Shown piece by piece: positions 25,947 to 34,437 of a stretch of 64,000 nt of DNA (position 1 is the first letter of the stretch; each line of letters opens with the position of its first letter). Source of the stretch: Klebsiella sp. WP3-W18-ESBL-02. Its GTDB lineage: Bacteria; Pseudomonadota; Gammaproteobacteria; Enterobacterales; Enterobacteriaceae. The stretch lies in contig NZ_AP021974.1 of assembly GCF_014168815.1 (NCBI RefSeq), positions 82,142 through 146,141 on the forward strand. Direction: 5' to 3'. A program made the translations under genes and the position numbers. The notes under the pieces were generated by a model. The model searched no databases. It saw nothing but the letters and a program-made list of their open reading frames with translations, and had not been told where the DNA came from.

Positions 25947-26166
25947 ATGCCTCTGATCACGCGGCTTATGCTGCAAAACTTTAAAAAGTTTCCGGAACTG
26001 GACCTGCGCTTCACTCATGACCGTAACATTCTGGTCGGGGACAATGAGTCCGGGAAAAGCACGATTCTGCTGGCCCTTGACCTTGTGCTGAGTGACAGCC
26101 GGCACCGGGTCGAGGCATTGGGTGTGGAATCGCTCCTGTCCCAGTCAGCAGTAAGGCAGTTTCAGG
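25947..26166 (+). pseudogene. OLD-family/AAA ATP-dependent endonuclease, N-terminal fragment
   Basis: 73 codons of an SMC/OLD-like ATPase: an N-terminal strand ITRLMLQNFKKFPELDL and Walker A GDNESGKST. The gene is cut at 26167 by IS26 copy B and runs in frame a few codons into it. The remaining ~500 codons, including the Toprim nuclease domain expected for OLD proteins, are absent. It sits downstream of vagCD. Confidence 0.8.
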
Positions 26167-26986
26167 GGCACTGTTGCAAATAGTCGGTGGTGATAAACTT
26201 ATCATCCCCTTTTGCTGATGGAGCTGCACATGAACCCATTCAAAGGCCGGCATTTTCAGCGTGACATCATTCTGTGGGCCGTACGCTGGTACTGCAAATA
26301 CGGCATCAGTTACCGTGAGCTGCAGGAGATGCTGGCTGAACGCGGAGTGAATGTCGATCACTCCACGATTTACCGCTGGGTTCAGCGTTATGCGCCTGAA
26401 ATGGAAAAACGGCTGCGCTGGTACTGGCGTAACCCTTCCGATCTTTGCCCGTGGCACATGGATGAAACCTACGTGAAGGTCAATGGCCGCTGGGCGTATC
26501 TGTACCGGGCCGTCGACAGCCGGGGCCGCACTGTCGATTTTTATCTCTCCTCCCGTCGTAACAGCAAAGCTGCATACCGGTTTCTGGGTAAAATCCTCAA
26601 CAACGTGAAGAAGTGGCAGATCCCGCGATTCATCAACACGGATAAAGCGCCCGCCTATGGTCGCGCGCTTGCTCTGCTCAAACGCGAAGGCCGGTGCCCG
26701 TCTGACGTTGAACACCGACAGATTAAGTACCGGAACAACGTGATTGAATGCGATCATGGCAAACTGAAACGGATAATCGGCGCCACGCTGGGATTTAAAT
26801 CCATGAAGACGGCTTACGCCACCATCAAAGGTATTGAGGTGATGCGTGCACTACGCAAAGGCCAGGCCTCAGCATTTTATTATGGTGATCCCCTGGGCGA
26901 AATGCGCCTGGTAAGCAGAGTTTTTGAAATGTAAGGCCTTTGAATAAGACAAAAGGCTGCCTCATCGCTAACTTTGCAACAGTGCC
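26167..26986 (+). mobile_element. IS26 copy B
   Basis: 820 bp with both 14-bp ends. Flanks GTTTCAGG and CATTACGT differ. The left side is the truncated OLD-like gene, the right side the truncated tnpA; it lies in inverted orientation to copy A, so the two can invert the par-ccd-vag block. Confidence 0.97.
26230..26934 (+). CDS. tnp26: IS26 transposase (copy B)
   Basis: 234 residues, identical to copies A and D (Gly184). See copy A for motifs. Confidence 0.97.
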   Translation: MNPFKGRHFQRDIILWAVRWYCKYGISYRELQEMLAERGVNVDHSTIYRWVQRYAPEMEKRLRWYWRNPSDLCPWHMDETYVKVNGRWAYLYRAVDSRGRTVDFYLSSRRNSKAAYRFLGKILNNVKKWQIPRFINTDKAPAYGRALALLKREGRCPSDVEHRQIKYRNNVIECDHGKLKRIIGATLGFKSMKTAYATIKGIEVMRALRKGQASAFYYGDPLGEMRLVSRVFEM

Positions 26987-28572
26987 CATTACGTTCCGGT
27001 GATATCTGGGTAAAAGGATCGCGCCGCTACAAAAATTTTGATGATTATCTCATCCCGACTGCTGAGTTTGAGAAATCCCGACATAATGACCAGTTACAGT
27101 TGGCCGTTCAGACCGATAGCCAGGCATACCTTCAGGCCCGTATGACTCTTCTTGCATCTCGGCTGGAAGAAGTTAACGCGATGGCGCTTGCCGGTGATTT
27201 GCCCGATGTAGATATCTCAGATAAAGGCGTAAAAATCACTCCACTGGAGAACAGCGTTCCTTCAGGTGTTTCGCCCTTTGCAGATTTGGTCTATGGCATG
27301 CTTCCCCATCCGAAAATTACGGAGATACTGGAAGAAGTTGATAGCTGGACGGGATTTACGCGTCACTTCGCGCACCTCAAAAATAATAACGTCAGACCAA
27401 AAGACGGAAGACTGTTGCTGACCACCATTCTGGCTGACGGCATCAACCTTGGGCTGACAAAAATGGCGGAATCCTGCCCTGGGGCCACAAGATCGTCACT
27501 CGAAGGTATTCAGGCATGGTACATCAGGGATGAAACTTATTCAGCGGCACTGGCCGAGCTGGTCAACGCACAGAAAGAGCGGCCTCTGGCCGCATTCTGG
27601 GGCGACGGGACAACATCGTCGTCAGACGGGCAGAACTTTCGGGTAGGCAGTCACGGACGTTATGCCGGTCAGGTCAATCTTAAATATGGTCAGGAGCCGG
27701 GCGTGCAGATTTATACGCATATCTCAGACCAATACAGCCCGTTCTACGCCAAAGTGATCAGCCGGGTGCGCGACTCAACCCACGTGCTTGATGGCCTGCT
27801 GTACCATGAAAGCGATCTGGAAATTACCGAGCATTACACCGATACCGCAGGCTTCACTGAACATGTTTTCGCCCTGATGCACCTGCTGGGATTCGCTTTT
27901 GCGCCAAGGATCCGTGATCTTCATGACAAGCGGCTGTTTATTCATGGAAAGGCCGAGCGCTATCCGGGGCTTCAGTCTGTCATATCAACAACCTGCCTAA
28001 ATATCAAAGACATTGAGTCGCACTGGGATGAGGTATTGCGCCTGGCAACCTCGATTAAGCAGGGGACAGTCACCGCATCACTGATGATGAAAAAGTTAGC
28101 CAGTTACCCAAAACAGAATGGACTTGCCAAAGCGCTGAGAGAGATTGGCCGCATCGAACGGACACTATTTATGCTGGACTGGTTCCGTGATCCCGGTCTG
28201 CGCCGACGCGTGCAGGCGGGGCTGAATAAGGGTGAGGCCCGTAATGCCCTTGCGCGAGCGGTCTTTTTGCACCGTCTGGGTGAAATAAGGGATCGTGGGC
28301 TGGAGAATCAGAGTTATCGCGCCAGCGGGCTGACATTACTGACAGCAGCGATCACGTTGTGGAACACGGTATATATAGAAAGAGCTATTGAGTCACTAAA
28401 ACGAAAGGGTATCCCGATAAATGAGCAACTGGTCTCTCATCTTTCTCCCCTGGGCTGGGAACATATCAATCTGAGTGGAGATTACGTCTGGCGTAATAAT
28501 CTTAAGCTGGGATCCGGAAAATACCGCTCATTACGTACAGTCGATACCGCTTTGTACAAAAAACAGTCTTAG
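26987..28572 (+). pseudogene. tnpA: Tn3-family tnpA, 3' half, truncated by IS26
   Basis: Codes for the last ~527 residues of the same transposase as at 10555-13539, beginning at LRSGDIWVKGSRRYKN. It keeps the DDE domain but has no start of its own. One residue differs from the full copy (Val in place of Ile in LKNNN-RPKDG). Its terminal repeat is split by IS copy 2. Confidence 0.93.
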
Positions 28573-28584
28573 CGTGGGATAATT

Positions 28585-29911
28585 AATGAGATGGTCACTC
28601 CCTCCTTCCCGGTACTATGCTGAGGACAGGCTTTCATTCGGAGAACTATCATGGAAAACATTGCGCTCATTGGTATCGATCTGGGTAAAAACTCTTTCCA
28701 TATTCATTGCCAGGATCGTCGCGGGAAGGCTGTTTACCGTAAAAAATTTACCCGGCCAAAGTTGATCGAATTTTTGGCGACATGCCCCGCTACAACCATC
28801 GCAATGGAAGCCTGTGGCGGTTCTCACTTTATGGCACGCAAGTTGGAAGAGTTGGGGCATTCCCCAAAGCTGATATCACCACAATTTGTCCGCCCGTTCG
28901 TTAAAAGCAATAAAAACGACTTTGTCGACGCCGAAGCTATTTGTGAAGCTGCATCGCGTCCGTCTATGCGTTTTGTGCAACCCAGAACGGAATCTCAGCA
29001 GGCAATGCGGGCTCTGCATCGTGTCCGTGAATCCCTGGTTCAGGATAAGGTAAAAACAACCAATCAAATGCATGCTTTTCTGCTGGAATTTGGCATTAGC
29101 GTTCCCCGAGGAGCTGCCGTTATTAGCCGACTGAGTACCCTTCTTGAGGACAATAGTTTGCCTCTTTACCTCAGCCAGTTATTGCTGAAATTACAACAGC
29201 ATTATCACTATCTTGTTGAGCAGATTAAAGATTTGGAATCCCAGTTGAAACGAAAGTTGGACGAAGATGAGGTTGGACAGCGCTTGCTGAGCATTCCCTG
29301 CGTCGGAACACTGACAGCGAGTACTATTTCAACTGAGATTGGCGACGGGAAGCAGTACGCCAGCAGCCGTGACTTTGCGGCGGCAACAGGGCTTGTACCT
29401 CGGCAGTACAGCACGGGAGGTAGGACGACATTGCTGGGAATTAGTAAGCGAGGTAATAAAAAGATCCGAACTTTGTTGGTTCAGTGTGCCAGGGTATTCA
29501 TACAAAAACTGGAACACCAGTCTGGAAAATTGGCCGACTGGGTCAGGGATTTACTGTGCCGGAAAAGCAACTTTGTCGTCACTTGTGCTCTGGCAAACAA
29601 GCTGGCCAGAATAGCCTGGGCCCTAACGGCACGACAGCAAACTTATGTAGCATAACGGCAGAAATACACCGGTTTAAAGAATTACTGATCTGGTTTTGCG
29701 AATACTGATATTGATGATACTAACGGCCCACCGGCCTGTTGAGGAACCTGTAAAACGGAAAGGCTCATTGAAGCCGTATATTTTCTGGAGGTTCATCAGG
29801 CGCGGAACTCATCAAGGCGCGGGAATAAAATCCCATTCAGACGCCGGATAGATTCAAGCAAGCCAACTTGTCGTCAAAATCGGTGTTGCAAAAACGGGAG
29901 TGACCATAGAT
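28585..29911 (+). mobile_element. IS4321/IS5075-like element, copy 2
   Basis: 1327 bp inserted 21 bp from the outer end of the transposon terminal repeat (17-bp part at 28568-28584, 21-bp part at 29912-29932). Sequence matches copies 1 and 3. Confidence 0.93.
28651..29655 (+). CDS. IS110/IS1111-group transposase, copy 2
   Basis: 334 residues, identical to copy 1 (see there for motifs). The reading frame is intact. Confidence 0.93.
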   Translation: MENIALIGIDLGKNSFHIHCQDRRGKAVYRKKFTRPKLIEFLATCPATTIAMEACGGSHFMARKLEELGHSPKLISPQFVRPFVKSNKNDFVDAEAICEAASRPSMRFVQPRTESQQAMRALHRVRESLVQDKVKTTNQMHAFLLEFGISVPRGAAVISRLSTLLEDNSLPLYLSQLLLKLQQHYHYLVEQIKDLESQLKRKLDEDEVGQRLLSIPCVGTLTASTISTEIGDGKQYASSRDFAAATGLVPRQYSTGGRTTLLGISKRGNKKIRTLLVQCARVFIQKLEHQSGKLADWVRDLLCRKSNFVVTCALANKLARIAWALTARQQTYVA

Positions 29912-29941
29912 TCCGTTTTCCAAGCGGACCCCAATTAACAC

Positions 29942-29970
29942 TTGCCAACCTATCTACTGGTTGGTAGATT
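29942..29970 (+). promoter_or_regulatory. Promoter and operator 4 in front of the DUF1471 gene
   Basis: TTGCCA, 17-bp spacer, TAGATT. The operator CCAACCTATCTACTGGTTGG (29945-29964) fills the spacer; its arms CCAACC/GGTTGG are perfectly complementary around N8. Confidence 0.78.
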
Positions 29971-30029
29971 TGATTTTAACAACACGACACACAAACAAAA
30001 ACACACAACAGAACATCAGGAGCGTCATC

Positions 30030-30296
30030 ATGAAAAACATCATCAAAACCACCCTTGCCATCATCGCCCTGTCCGCCAGCGCACTGAGCTATGCCGCCAG
30101 CCCGCAAATGGTTTCCCGCAGCGAAGCAGCATCGCTGCAAAAAATTGGGGTGGTCTCTTCCGGTGGCTTCACCACCCTGGATGACCTGGTGGCCTCACTG
30201 GATATGAAAGCCGCTGATGCCGGGGCCACACACTACCGCATCACCAGTGCCACCGGTATGAATAAACTTTCCGGTACCGCTGTCCTGTATCGTTGA
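30030..30296 (+). CDS. DUF1471 (YdgH/BhsA/McbA-like) periplasmic stress protein
   Basis: An 88-residue exported protein: a signal peptide (MKNIIKTTLAIIALSASALSYA) and one DUF1471 domain (LQKIGVVSSGGFTTLDDL ... ADAGATHYRITSATGMNKLSGTAVLYR). Members such as BhsA, McbA and E. coli RclB (YkgI) respond to oxidative, chlorine or biofilm stress. It is the first gene after operator 4, with AGGAG before the ATG. Downstream is a 15-bp-stem hairpin and then TetR-2. The domain is certain, the molecular role is not known for the family. Confidence 0.88.
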   Translation: MKNIIKTTLAIIALSASALSYAASPQMVSRSEAASLQKIGVVSSGGFTTLDDLVASLDMKAADAGATHYRITSATGMNKLSGTAVLYR

Positions 30297-30312
30297 ATAC
30301 CCGTTACCCTCG

Positions 30313-30352
30313 CAACTGCGCCCGGAACCCTTCTGGTTTCCGGGCGCAGTTG
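30313..30352 (+). terminator. Strong hairpin between DUF1471 and TetR-2 genes
   Basis: 15-bp stem (CAACTGCGCCCGGAA and its complement) with a 10-nt loop and no following T-run. It may partially terminate transcription or protect the short upstream mRNA, giving less TetR than DUF1471 protein. Repeated at 38402-38441. Confidence 0.65.
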
Positions 30353-30392
30353 TGTCTGAATAACAGGCACCCGCAGGTGCCAGGAGAACATT

Positions 30393-30950
30393 ATGTCCAC
30401 CCATGACAGTCTGATTGAACTGACTGATACCCTTATCCAGCAGAACGGCTACCAGGGCTTCAGCTATGCTGATCTCGCTGACGGTCTGGGAATACGGAAG
30501 GCCAGTATCCATTACCATTTTCAGACCAAAACCGACCTCGGGCTTGCCTATTGTGAATACAAGGAGGCCAGCCTGCTGAAACTGGAAGCTGCCCTGTTAC
30601 AGCTGCCACCGGGTAAAGCCCGTCTGCAGGGTTATATGGACGCATTTCTCAAATGCGCCGACAGCGGCCAGATGTGTGGCATTCACGCCATGCTGTCCGA
30701 CAGCGCCCTGTTTGAAGAACCTCTTCAGAAAGCCACCTCACGACTGGCACAAACCGACCTGCGCATCCTGACCAGTGTGCTGGTTTCGGGTCGTGAAAGC
30801 GGTGAACTGGCTTTTACTGCTGAGCCGGCTGACGTGGCCATTATCATCGGCAGCGCCATTAAAGGGGCCCTGATGCTCAATCGGATCCCTCCTCATGATG
30901 CCTGTTCCCGCACCATGAGCGCGCTTATTCAGCTACTCTCCCGCCCGTAA
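30393..30950 (+). CDS. TetR-family regulator (TetR-2), copy 1
   Basis: A 185-residue TetR regulator. Helix-turn-helix FSYADLADGLGIRKASIHYHFQTK (residues 23-46) differs little from that of TetR-1, suggesting the same operator family. The sensor domain contains Cys54, Cys88 and Cys95 (AYCEYK; FLKCADSGQMCGIHAM), candidates for thiol-based sensing. Transcribed with the DUF1471 gene from the promoter at 29942, so autoregulation is likely. A GC-rich hairpin follows its stop. An identical copy lies at 38482. Confidence 0.87.
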   Translation: MSTHDSLIELTDTLIQQNGYQGFSYADLADGLGIRKASIHYHFQTKTDLGLAYCEYKEASLLKLEAALLQLPPGKARLQGYMDAFLKCADSGQMCGIHAMLSDSALFEEPLQKATSRLAQTDLRILTSVLVSGRESGELAFTAEPADVAIIIGSAIKGALMLNRIPPHDACSRTMSALIQLLSRP

Positions 30951-30962
30951 AGCCACGCCTGT

Positions 30963-30989
30963 GGCTGCCCCGGTTTAACCGGGGCAGCC
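30963..30989 (+). terminator. Hairpin after TetR-2
   Basis: Perfect 11-bp stem GGCTGCCCCGG / CCGGGGCAGCC with a TTTAA loop, just after the TetR-2 stop; only weak T content follows. Repeated at 39052-39078. Confidence 0.65.
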
Positions 30990-31081
30990 AGCACTCAAAA
31001 AAATCACCGCTGACAACGCCTGTATTCCGGGGGCCTCAGAAGACATTAAGACTTTCCTTGCGTTTAATTTCCAGTTACCCC

Positions 31082-31110
31082 TTGCCAATCTATCTACTGG
31101 TAGGTAGAAT
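31082..31110 (+). promoter_or_regulatory. Promoter and operator 5 in front of the DUF1471-like gene
   Basis: TTGCCA, 17-bp spacer, TAGAAT, with operator CCAATCTATCTACTGGTAGG at 31085-31104. The surrounding 60 bp resemble the operator 4 promoter, including TTAACAACACGAC downstream, so one promoter probably arose by duplication of the other. Confidence 0.78.
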
Positions 31111-31162
31111 AAATATTAACAACACGACAACACAATAAAACAGACATGCAGGGGGCATCATC

Positions 31163-31423
31163 ATGAAAGCACTTATCAACGACGTTATCGCTGTCTTCAC
31201 CCGTAAAGCCCATGGACCGGTCATCATCAAATCCGATCTTACTGAGGAAGAAAAAGCAGCTCTGGTACCGGTCCGTACACTCTCTGTTGGCTGGGTGTCT
31301 TCCGTGGATGAGCTGGAGCGGGAGGTTATCCGCGAAGCCCTTGAACATGGCGCTGCCGCTTATCTGATTTCTGAGCTTGAGCAGGCCCGTTTCGTTCATG
31401 CCCGCGCCACGCTGTTTGCATAA
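31163..31423 (+). CDS. DUF1471-like protein without signal peptide, copy 1
   Basis: An 86-residue protein. Its C-terminal half (VRTLSVGWVSSVDELEREVIREALEHGAAAYLISELEQARFVHARATLFA) follows the DUF1471 pattern of strand, 'S-S-V-D-E-L', helix, 'GA-x-x-Y-x-I', and a final 'A-x-L-F/Y' strand, but with weak identity. The N-terminus is charged and has no export signal, so it would act in the cytosol. First gene of an operon under operator 5 with DUF417 and probably msrB/msrA. Not recognised by name; the DUF1471 relation is my inference. Confidence 0.65.
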   Translation: MKALINDVIAVFTRKAHGPVIIKSDLTEEEKAALVPVRTLSVGWVSSVDELEREVIREALEHGAAAYLISELEQARFVHARATLFA

Positions 31424-31453
31424 ACACAAAACGAAAATAAAAGGACACACACC

Positions 31454-31960
31454 ATGAAAAATAACGTCGAGACACAACTGCGCCGGTTACTTCGTAAAAC
31501 GTCAGGCCTGGACATTATGGTTCTGCGGCTGTCAGTGATTTTCATCTTCGCCCTGTTTGGCACCTACAAATGGTTTGCCTTCGAGGCCAATGCCCTTCAC
31601 CACCTGCTGCCAGGCACCTGGCTCGGTGCGCTGTATCCGGCTCTCGGCGTTCAGGGGCTCAGCTACGCACTCGGCGTGGTGGAAAATATCACCCTTCTGG
31701 CCCTGATTGCCGGATTTTTCCGGCCGGCAGTGGGTGCAGCAGGCGCCCTGATGGTGGCAGGCACCGGCATCGTCACCCTGAGCCTTCTGCCGCAGCTGGG
31801 TCGCATTGACAGCTTCATTATCAAGGATGTTCTTCTGATTGGGGCTGGACTGGTGCTGTTGCGTCATGACCTGCGACGGACACTGATTAACCGGAGGGCG
31901 AAGCAACTCAGCGCCGTGCACAAACCCCGCTCGTCTGACGCATTGTCAGCCATGGGGTGA
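31454..31960 (+). CDS. DUF417 (RclC/YkgB-like) inner-membrane protein, copy 1
   Basis: A 168-residue protein with four hydrophobic segments (about residues 21-40, 60-80, 83-105 and 115-140), matching the DUF417/DoxX-like family that includes E. coli RclC (YkgB), part of the reactive-chlorine-responsive rclABC operon. Characteristic pieces: DIMVLRLSVIFIFALFGTYKWFAFEA and the basic C-terminus. AAAGGA precedes the ATG. Its own molecular activity is unknown. Membership of an operon with Msr enzymes supports a role against hypochlorous-acid-type stress. Confidence 0.82.
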   Translation: MKNNVETQLRRLLRKTSGLDIMVLRLSVIFIFALFGTYKWFAFEANALHHLLPGTWLGALYPALGVQGLSYALGVVENITLLALIAGFFRPAVGAAGALMVAGTGIVTLSLLPQLGRIDSFIIKDVLLIGAGLVLLRHDLRRTLINRRAKQLSAVHKPRSSDALSAMG

Positions 31961-32021
31961 CCCTGAATTACGCAGCAGCCTGATATTTCTGGCCAGCAAA
32001 TATGACACCACTCCCGGGTTC

Positions 32022-32171
32022 ATGGTGAGAGGCATGGAAGCCGCCTTTCGGGCGGGGATCACTCCCCGCTACTTTTTAGAGCGCTACCTGGAAAATAAGT
32101 CGCTCCCCGCCAACCCGGACTTTGAAAAACACTATCTGGATCTTATTCATGAGCAGGACCCGTCCCGGTGA
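32022..32171 (+). CDS. Small unknown protein between DUF417 and msrB, copy 1
   Basis: An open frame of 49 codons from ATG 32022 (MVRGMEAAFRAGITPRYFLE...) whose composition looks protein-like. The frame is open further back to 31887, through a sensible-looking stretch (DPELRSSLIFLASKYDTTPGF) that lacks an ATG/GTG/TTG, so the gene may have a rarer start or a frame shift relative to the end of the DUF417 gene. It ends 24 bp before msrB. Not recognised. Confidence 0.4.
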   Translation: MVRGMEAAFRAGITPRYFLERYLENKSLPANPDFEKHYLDLIHEQDPSR

Positions 32172-32194
32172 GTGAGATTTGTCAGGAGAGCGAT

Positions 32195-32656
32195 ATGAAC
32201 AAACCGTATAAAAAAGACCCACAGACCATTCAGGCACTGACGGAACTGCAGTTCAGCGTCACCCAGAAAAGCGCCACTGAGCGCCCGTTTACCGGAGAAT
32301 ATGACGACCACTTTGAGGACGGACTGTACGTGGATATCGTCTCCGGTGAGCCACTGTTCTCGTCGAAGGACAAATTTGATTCGGGCTGTGGCTGGCCGGC
32401 ATTCAGCAAACCAGTGGAAAACAACGTCCGCAACCTGAGCGACCTCAGTCACGGCATGGTGCGTACTGAAGTGCGTTCCCATCACGGTGACAGCCATCTG
32501 GGACACGTCTTCCCTGACGGGCCACAGGATACCGGTGGATTACGTTACTGCATTAACTCGGCTTCACTGCGTTTTATCCCGAAAGGCGCTCTGGAAACAG
32601 AAGGATACGGTGAATTTCTTCCCCTGTTTGAGAAAGGAGATAAGCATGAAAACTGA
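32195..32656 (+). CDS. msrB: Methionine-R-sulfoxide reductase MsrB, copy 1
   Basis: Reduces methionine-R-sulfoxide in proteins, using thioredoxin. The 153-residue product has the SelR domain: FDSGCGWPAF (resolving Cys), HLGHVFPDGP, and the catalytic Cys in RYCINSASLRF. The zinc-binding CxxC pairs of many MsrBs are absent. The ATG at 32195 is chosen for the CAGGAG upstream; a GTG 27 bp earlier overlaps the preceding frame. Its 3' end overlaps the msrA start by 11 bp. It differs from the copy at 40284 at two residues (Arg/His in NNV-NLS, His/Arg in VRS-HGDS). Confidence 0.92.
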   Translation: MNKPYKKDPQTIQALTELQFSVTQKSATERPFTGEYDDHFEDGLYVDIVSGEPLFSSKDKFDSGCGWPAFSKPVENNVRNLSDLSHGMVRTEVRSHHGDSHLGHVFPDGPQDTGGLRYCINSASLRFIPKGALETEGYGEFLPLFEKGDKHEN

Positions 32657-32766
32657 TGTGGCAATCCTTGCCGGTGGTTGTTTCTGGGGTGTCCAGGAGC
32701 TGATCCGCAAACTCAATGGCGTGGTCAGCACCGAAGTGGGCTATACCGGCGGACGTAATGATAACC
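32646..32766 (+). pseudogene. msrA: msrA 5' fragment cut by IS26
   Basis: First 40 codons of msrA, including the catalytic GCFWG motif, up to GYTGGRNDN; IS26 copy C begins at 32767. The catalytic Cys is kept but the fold is incomplete. The intact copy is at 40735. Confidence 0.93.
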
Positions 32767-33586
32767 GGCACTGTTGCAAATAGTCGGTGGTGATAAACTT
32801 ATCATCCCCTTTTGCTGATGGAGCTGCACATGAACCCATTCAAAGGCCGGCATTTTCAGCGTGACATCATTCTGTGGGCCGTACGCTGGTACTGCAAATA
32901 CGGCATCAGTTACCGTGAGCTGCAGGAGATGCTGGCTGAACGCGGAGTGAATGTCGATCACTCCACGATTTACCGCTGGGTTCAGCGTTATGCGCCTGAA
33001 ATGGAAAAACGGCTGCGCTGGTACTGGCGTAACCCTTCCGATCTTTGCCCGTGGCACATGGATGAAACCTACGTGAAGGTCAATGGCCGCTGGGCGTATC
33101 TGTACCGGGCCGTCGACAGCCGGGGCCGCACTGTCGATTTTTATCTCTCCTCCCGTCGTAACAGCAAAGCTGCATACCGGTTTCTGGGTAAAATCCTCAA
33201 CAACGTGAAGAAGTGGCAGATCCCGCGATTCATCAACACGGATAAAGCGCCCGCCTATGGTCGCGCGCTTGCTCTGCTCAAACGCGAAGGCCGGTGCCCG
33301 TCTGACGTTGAACACCGACAGATTAAGTACCGGAACAACGTGATTGAATGCGATCATGGCAAACTGAAACGGATAATCGACGCCACGCTGGGATTTAAAT
33401 CCATGAAGACGGCTTACGCCACCATCAAAGGTATTGAGGTGATGCGTGCACTACGCAAAGGCCAGGCCTCAGCATTTTATTATGGTGATCCCCTGGGCGA
33501 AATGCGCCTGGTAAGCAGAGTTTTTGAAATGTAAGGCCTTTGAATAAGACAAAAGGCTGCCTCATCGCTAACTTTGCAACAGTGCC
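32767..33586 (+). mobile_element. IS26 copy C (G184D variant)
   Basis: 820 bp with both ends; flanks TGATAACC and GTGTAGAA differ, so it marks a deletion/fusion junction between msrA and the MalY-like gene. One base (33380) differs from the other copies and changes transposase residue 184. Confidence 0.97.
32830..33534 (+). CDS. tnp26: IS26 transposase, Gly184Asp (copy C)
   Basis: 234 residues; reads KRIIDATLGF where the other three copies read KRIIGATLGF. Residue 184 is, as I recall, a position reported in IS26 variants with changed activity. Confidence 0.96.
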   Translation: MNPFKGRHFQRDIILWAVRWYCKYGISYRELQEMLAERGVNVDHSTIYRWVQRYAPEMEKRLRWYWRNPSDLCPWHMDETYVKVNGRWAYLYRAVDSRGRTVDFYLSSRRNSKAAYRFLGKILNNVKKWQIPRFINTDKAPAYGRALALLKREGRCPSDVEHRQIKYRNNVIECDHGKLKRIIDATLGFKSMKTAYATIKGIEVMRALRKGQASAFYYGDPLGEMRLVSRVFEM

Positions 33587-34304
33587 GTGTAGAATCAGGG
33601 AAAAGAGAGGCGGCCGGTGTATGACCGATACCGCTTCGGGACAGGTCGCAGTGAATTTCGTCAGATATCACCCAGATGTCATTGGCCAGGCAAATTTCAA
33701 TAATCCGCTTAAGTTCATCAGGCCGCCAGACTCGTCCGGTCGGGTTATGCGGATTACACAGGAAAAGAATTTTCACACGTAAATCGGCCTGACTGGCTTT
33801 GCGTGCAAAGTCTTCCCAGTCAGGTTCCCAGCCGCCTGCTGATTTTTTTAACGCCGAGTACACCACGCGACGCTGACTGTATTCACCCGCCTTTTTAAAC
33901 GGGCCATATGAAGGCGTCATAATAAGAATACTGTCATCCATGTCGGTCAGAAGCGGGACGAGACGGTTCAGCGCGGGAATAATGCCCGGAGACAGCACAA
34001 TGTCTTCCGTTTTGAAACGGTGACCATATTGTCGCTCACACCAGCTGCCAAAGATCTCATAGTATTCTTCGTCGTAGATTTTAGTGTAGCCGAGTATTTT
34101 TCTATCCAGACGGTCTCTGATGGCCTGAAGAATCGGCTCTGGTGTGGCAAAAGCCATGTCAGCAACCCAGAGGTTGATTAGCCCTTCTGCCGGATACCGC
34201 ATTGCAAATTCGGACTGTCCCGAAAACAGGTATTCCCGCCAGCCGTCCACGGTGAGACTGTCTGTTTTCTCTCTGCTTACGTACTCATCAAAATCATATT
34301 TCAT
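33587..34304 (-). pseudogene. MalY/PatB-type PLP-dependent C-S lyase, C-terminally truncated
   Basis: About 239 of the usual ~390 residues remain: FAMRYPAEGLINLWVADMAFATPEPIL (N-terminal hallmark of MalY/PatB), NPHNPTGRVW, and ISDEIHCDL (PLP-pyridine Asp). The IS26 junction removes the catalytic PLP-lysine region, so it cannot be active. The last residues before IS26 (SRSGIGHTPAASLFPDST) fit no usual MalY pattern closely and may include a short divergence. It follows the EamA gene on the same strand after 133 bp. Confidence 0.83.
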
Positions 34305-34437
34305 TTCATAAACCTGCCTTAGGTGTAGTCAGAAACGTCGACCTCAGTATTACTGTCAGTCTGATGCCGGAGCGGGAAAACTGGCTCGTGTGATTAACAT
34401 AAGAGAATCATCATAACTGCATGAATTAATTGCGTTA

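Larger units (their letters stand above)
28568..32766. repeat. 4.2-kb direct repeat, copy 1
   Basis: Spans the inner terminal-repeat part, the IS4321/IS5075-like element and the DUF1471-TetR-DUF417-msrB-msrA' cluster. It matches 36657-40855 with an offset of 8089 bp. All translated products in both strands agree except for three substitutions inside msrB. Left flank differs (intact-type tnpA here, decayed tnpA there); right end is cut by IS26 copy C. Confidence 0.93.

Noticed and set aside
26167..33586. IS26-bounded compound transposon with target duplication
   Set aside because: No pair of IS26 copies shares matching 8-bp flanks, so the copies mark deletions, inversions or cointegrate junctions and not a clean composite insertion.
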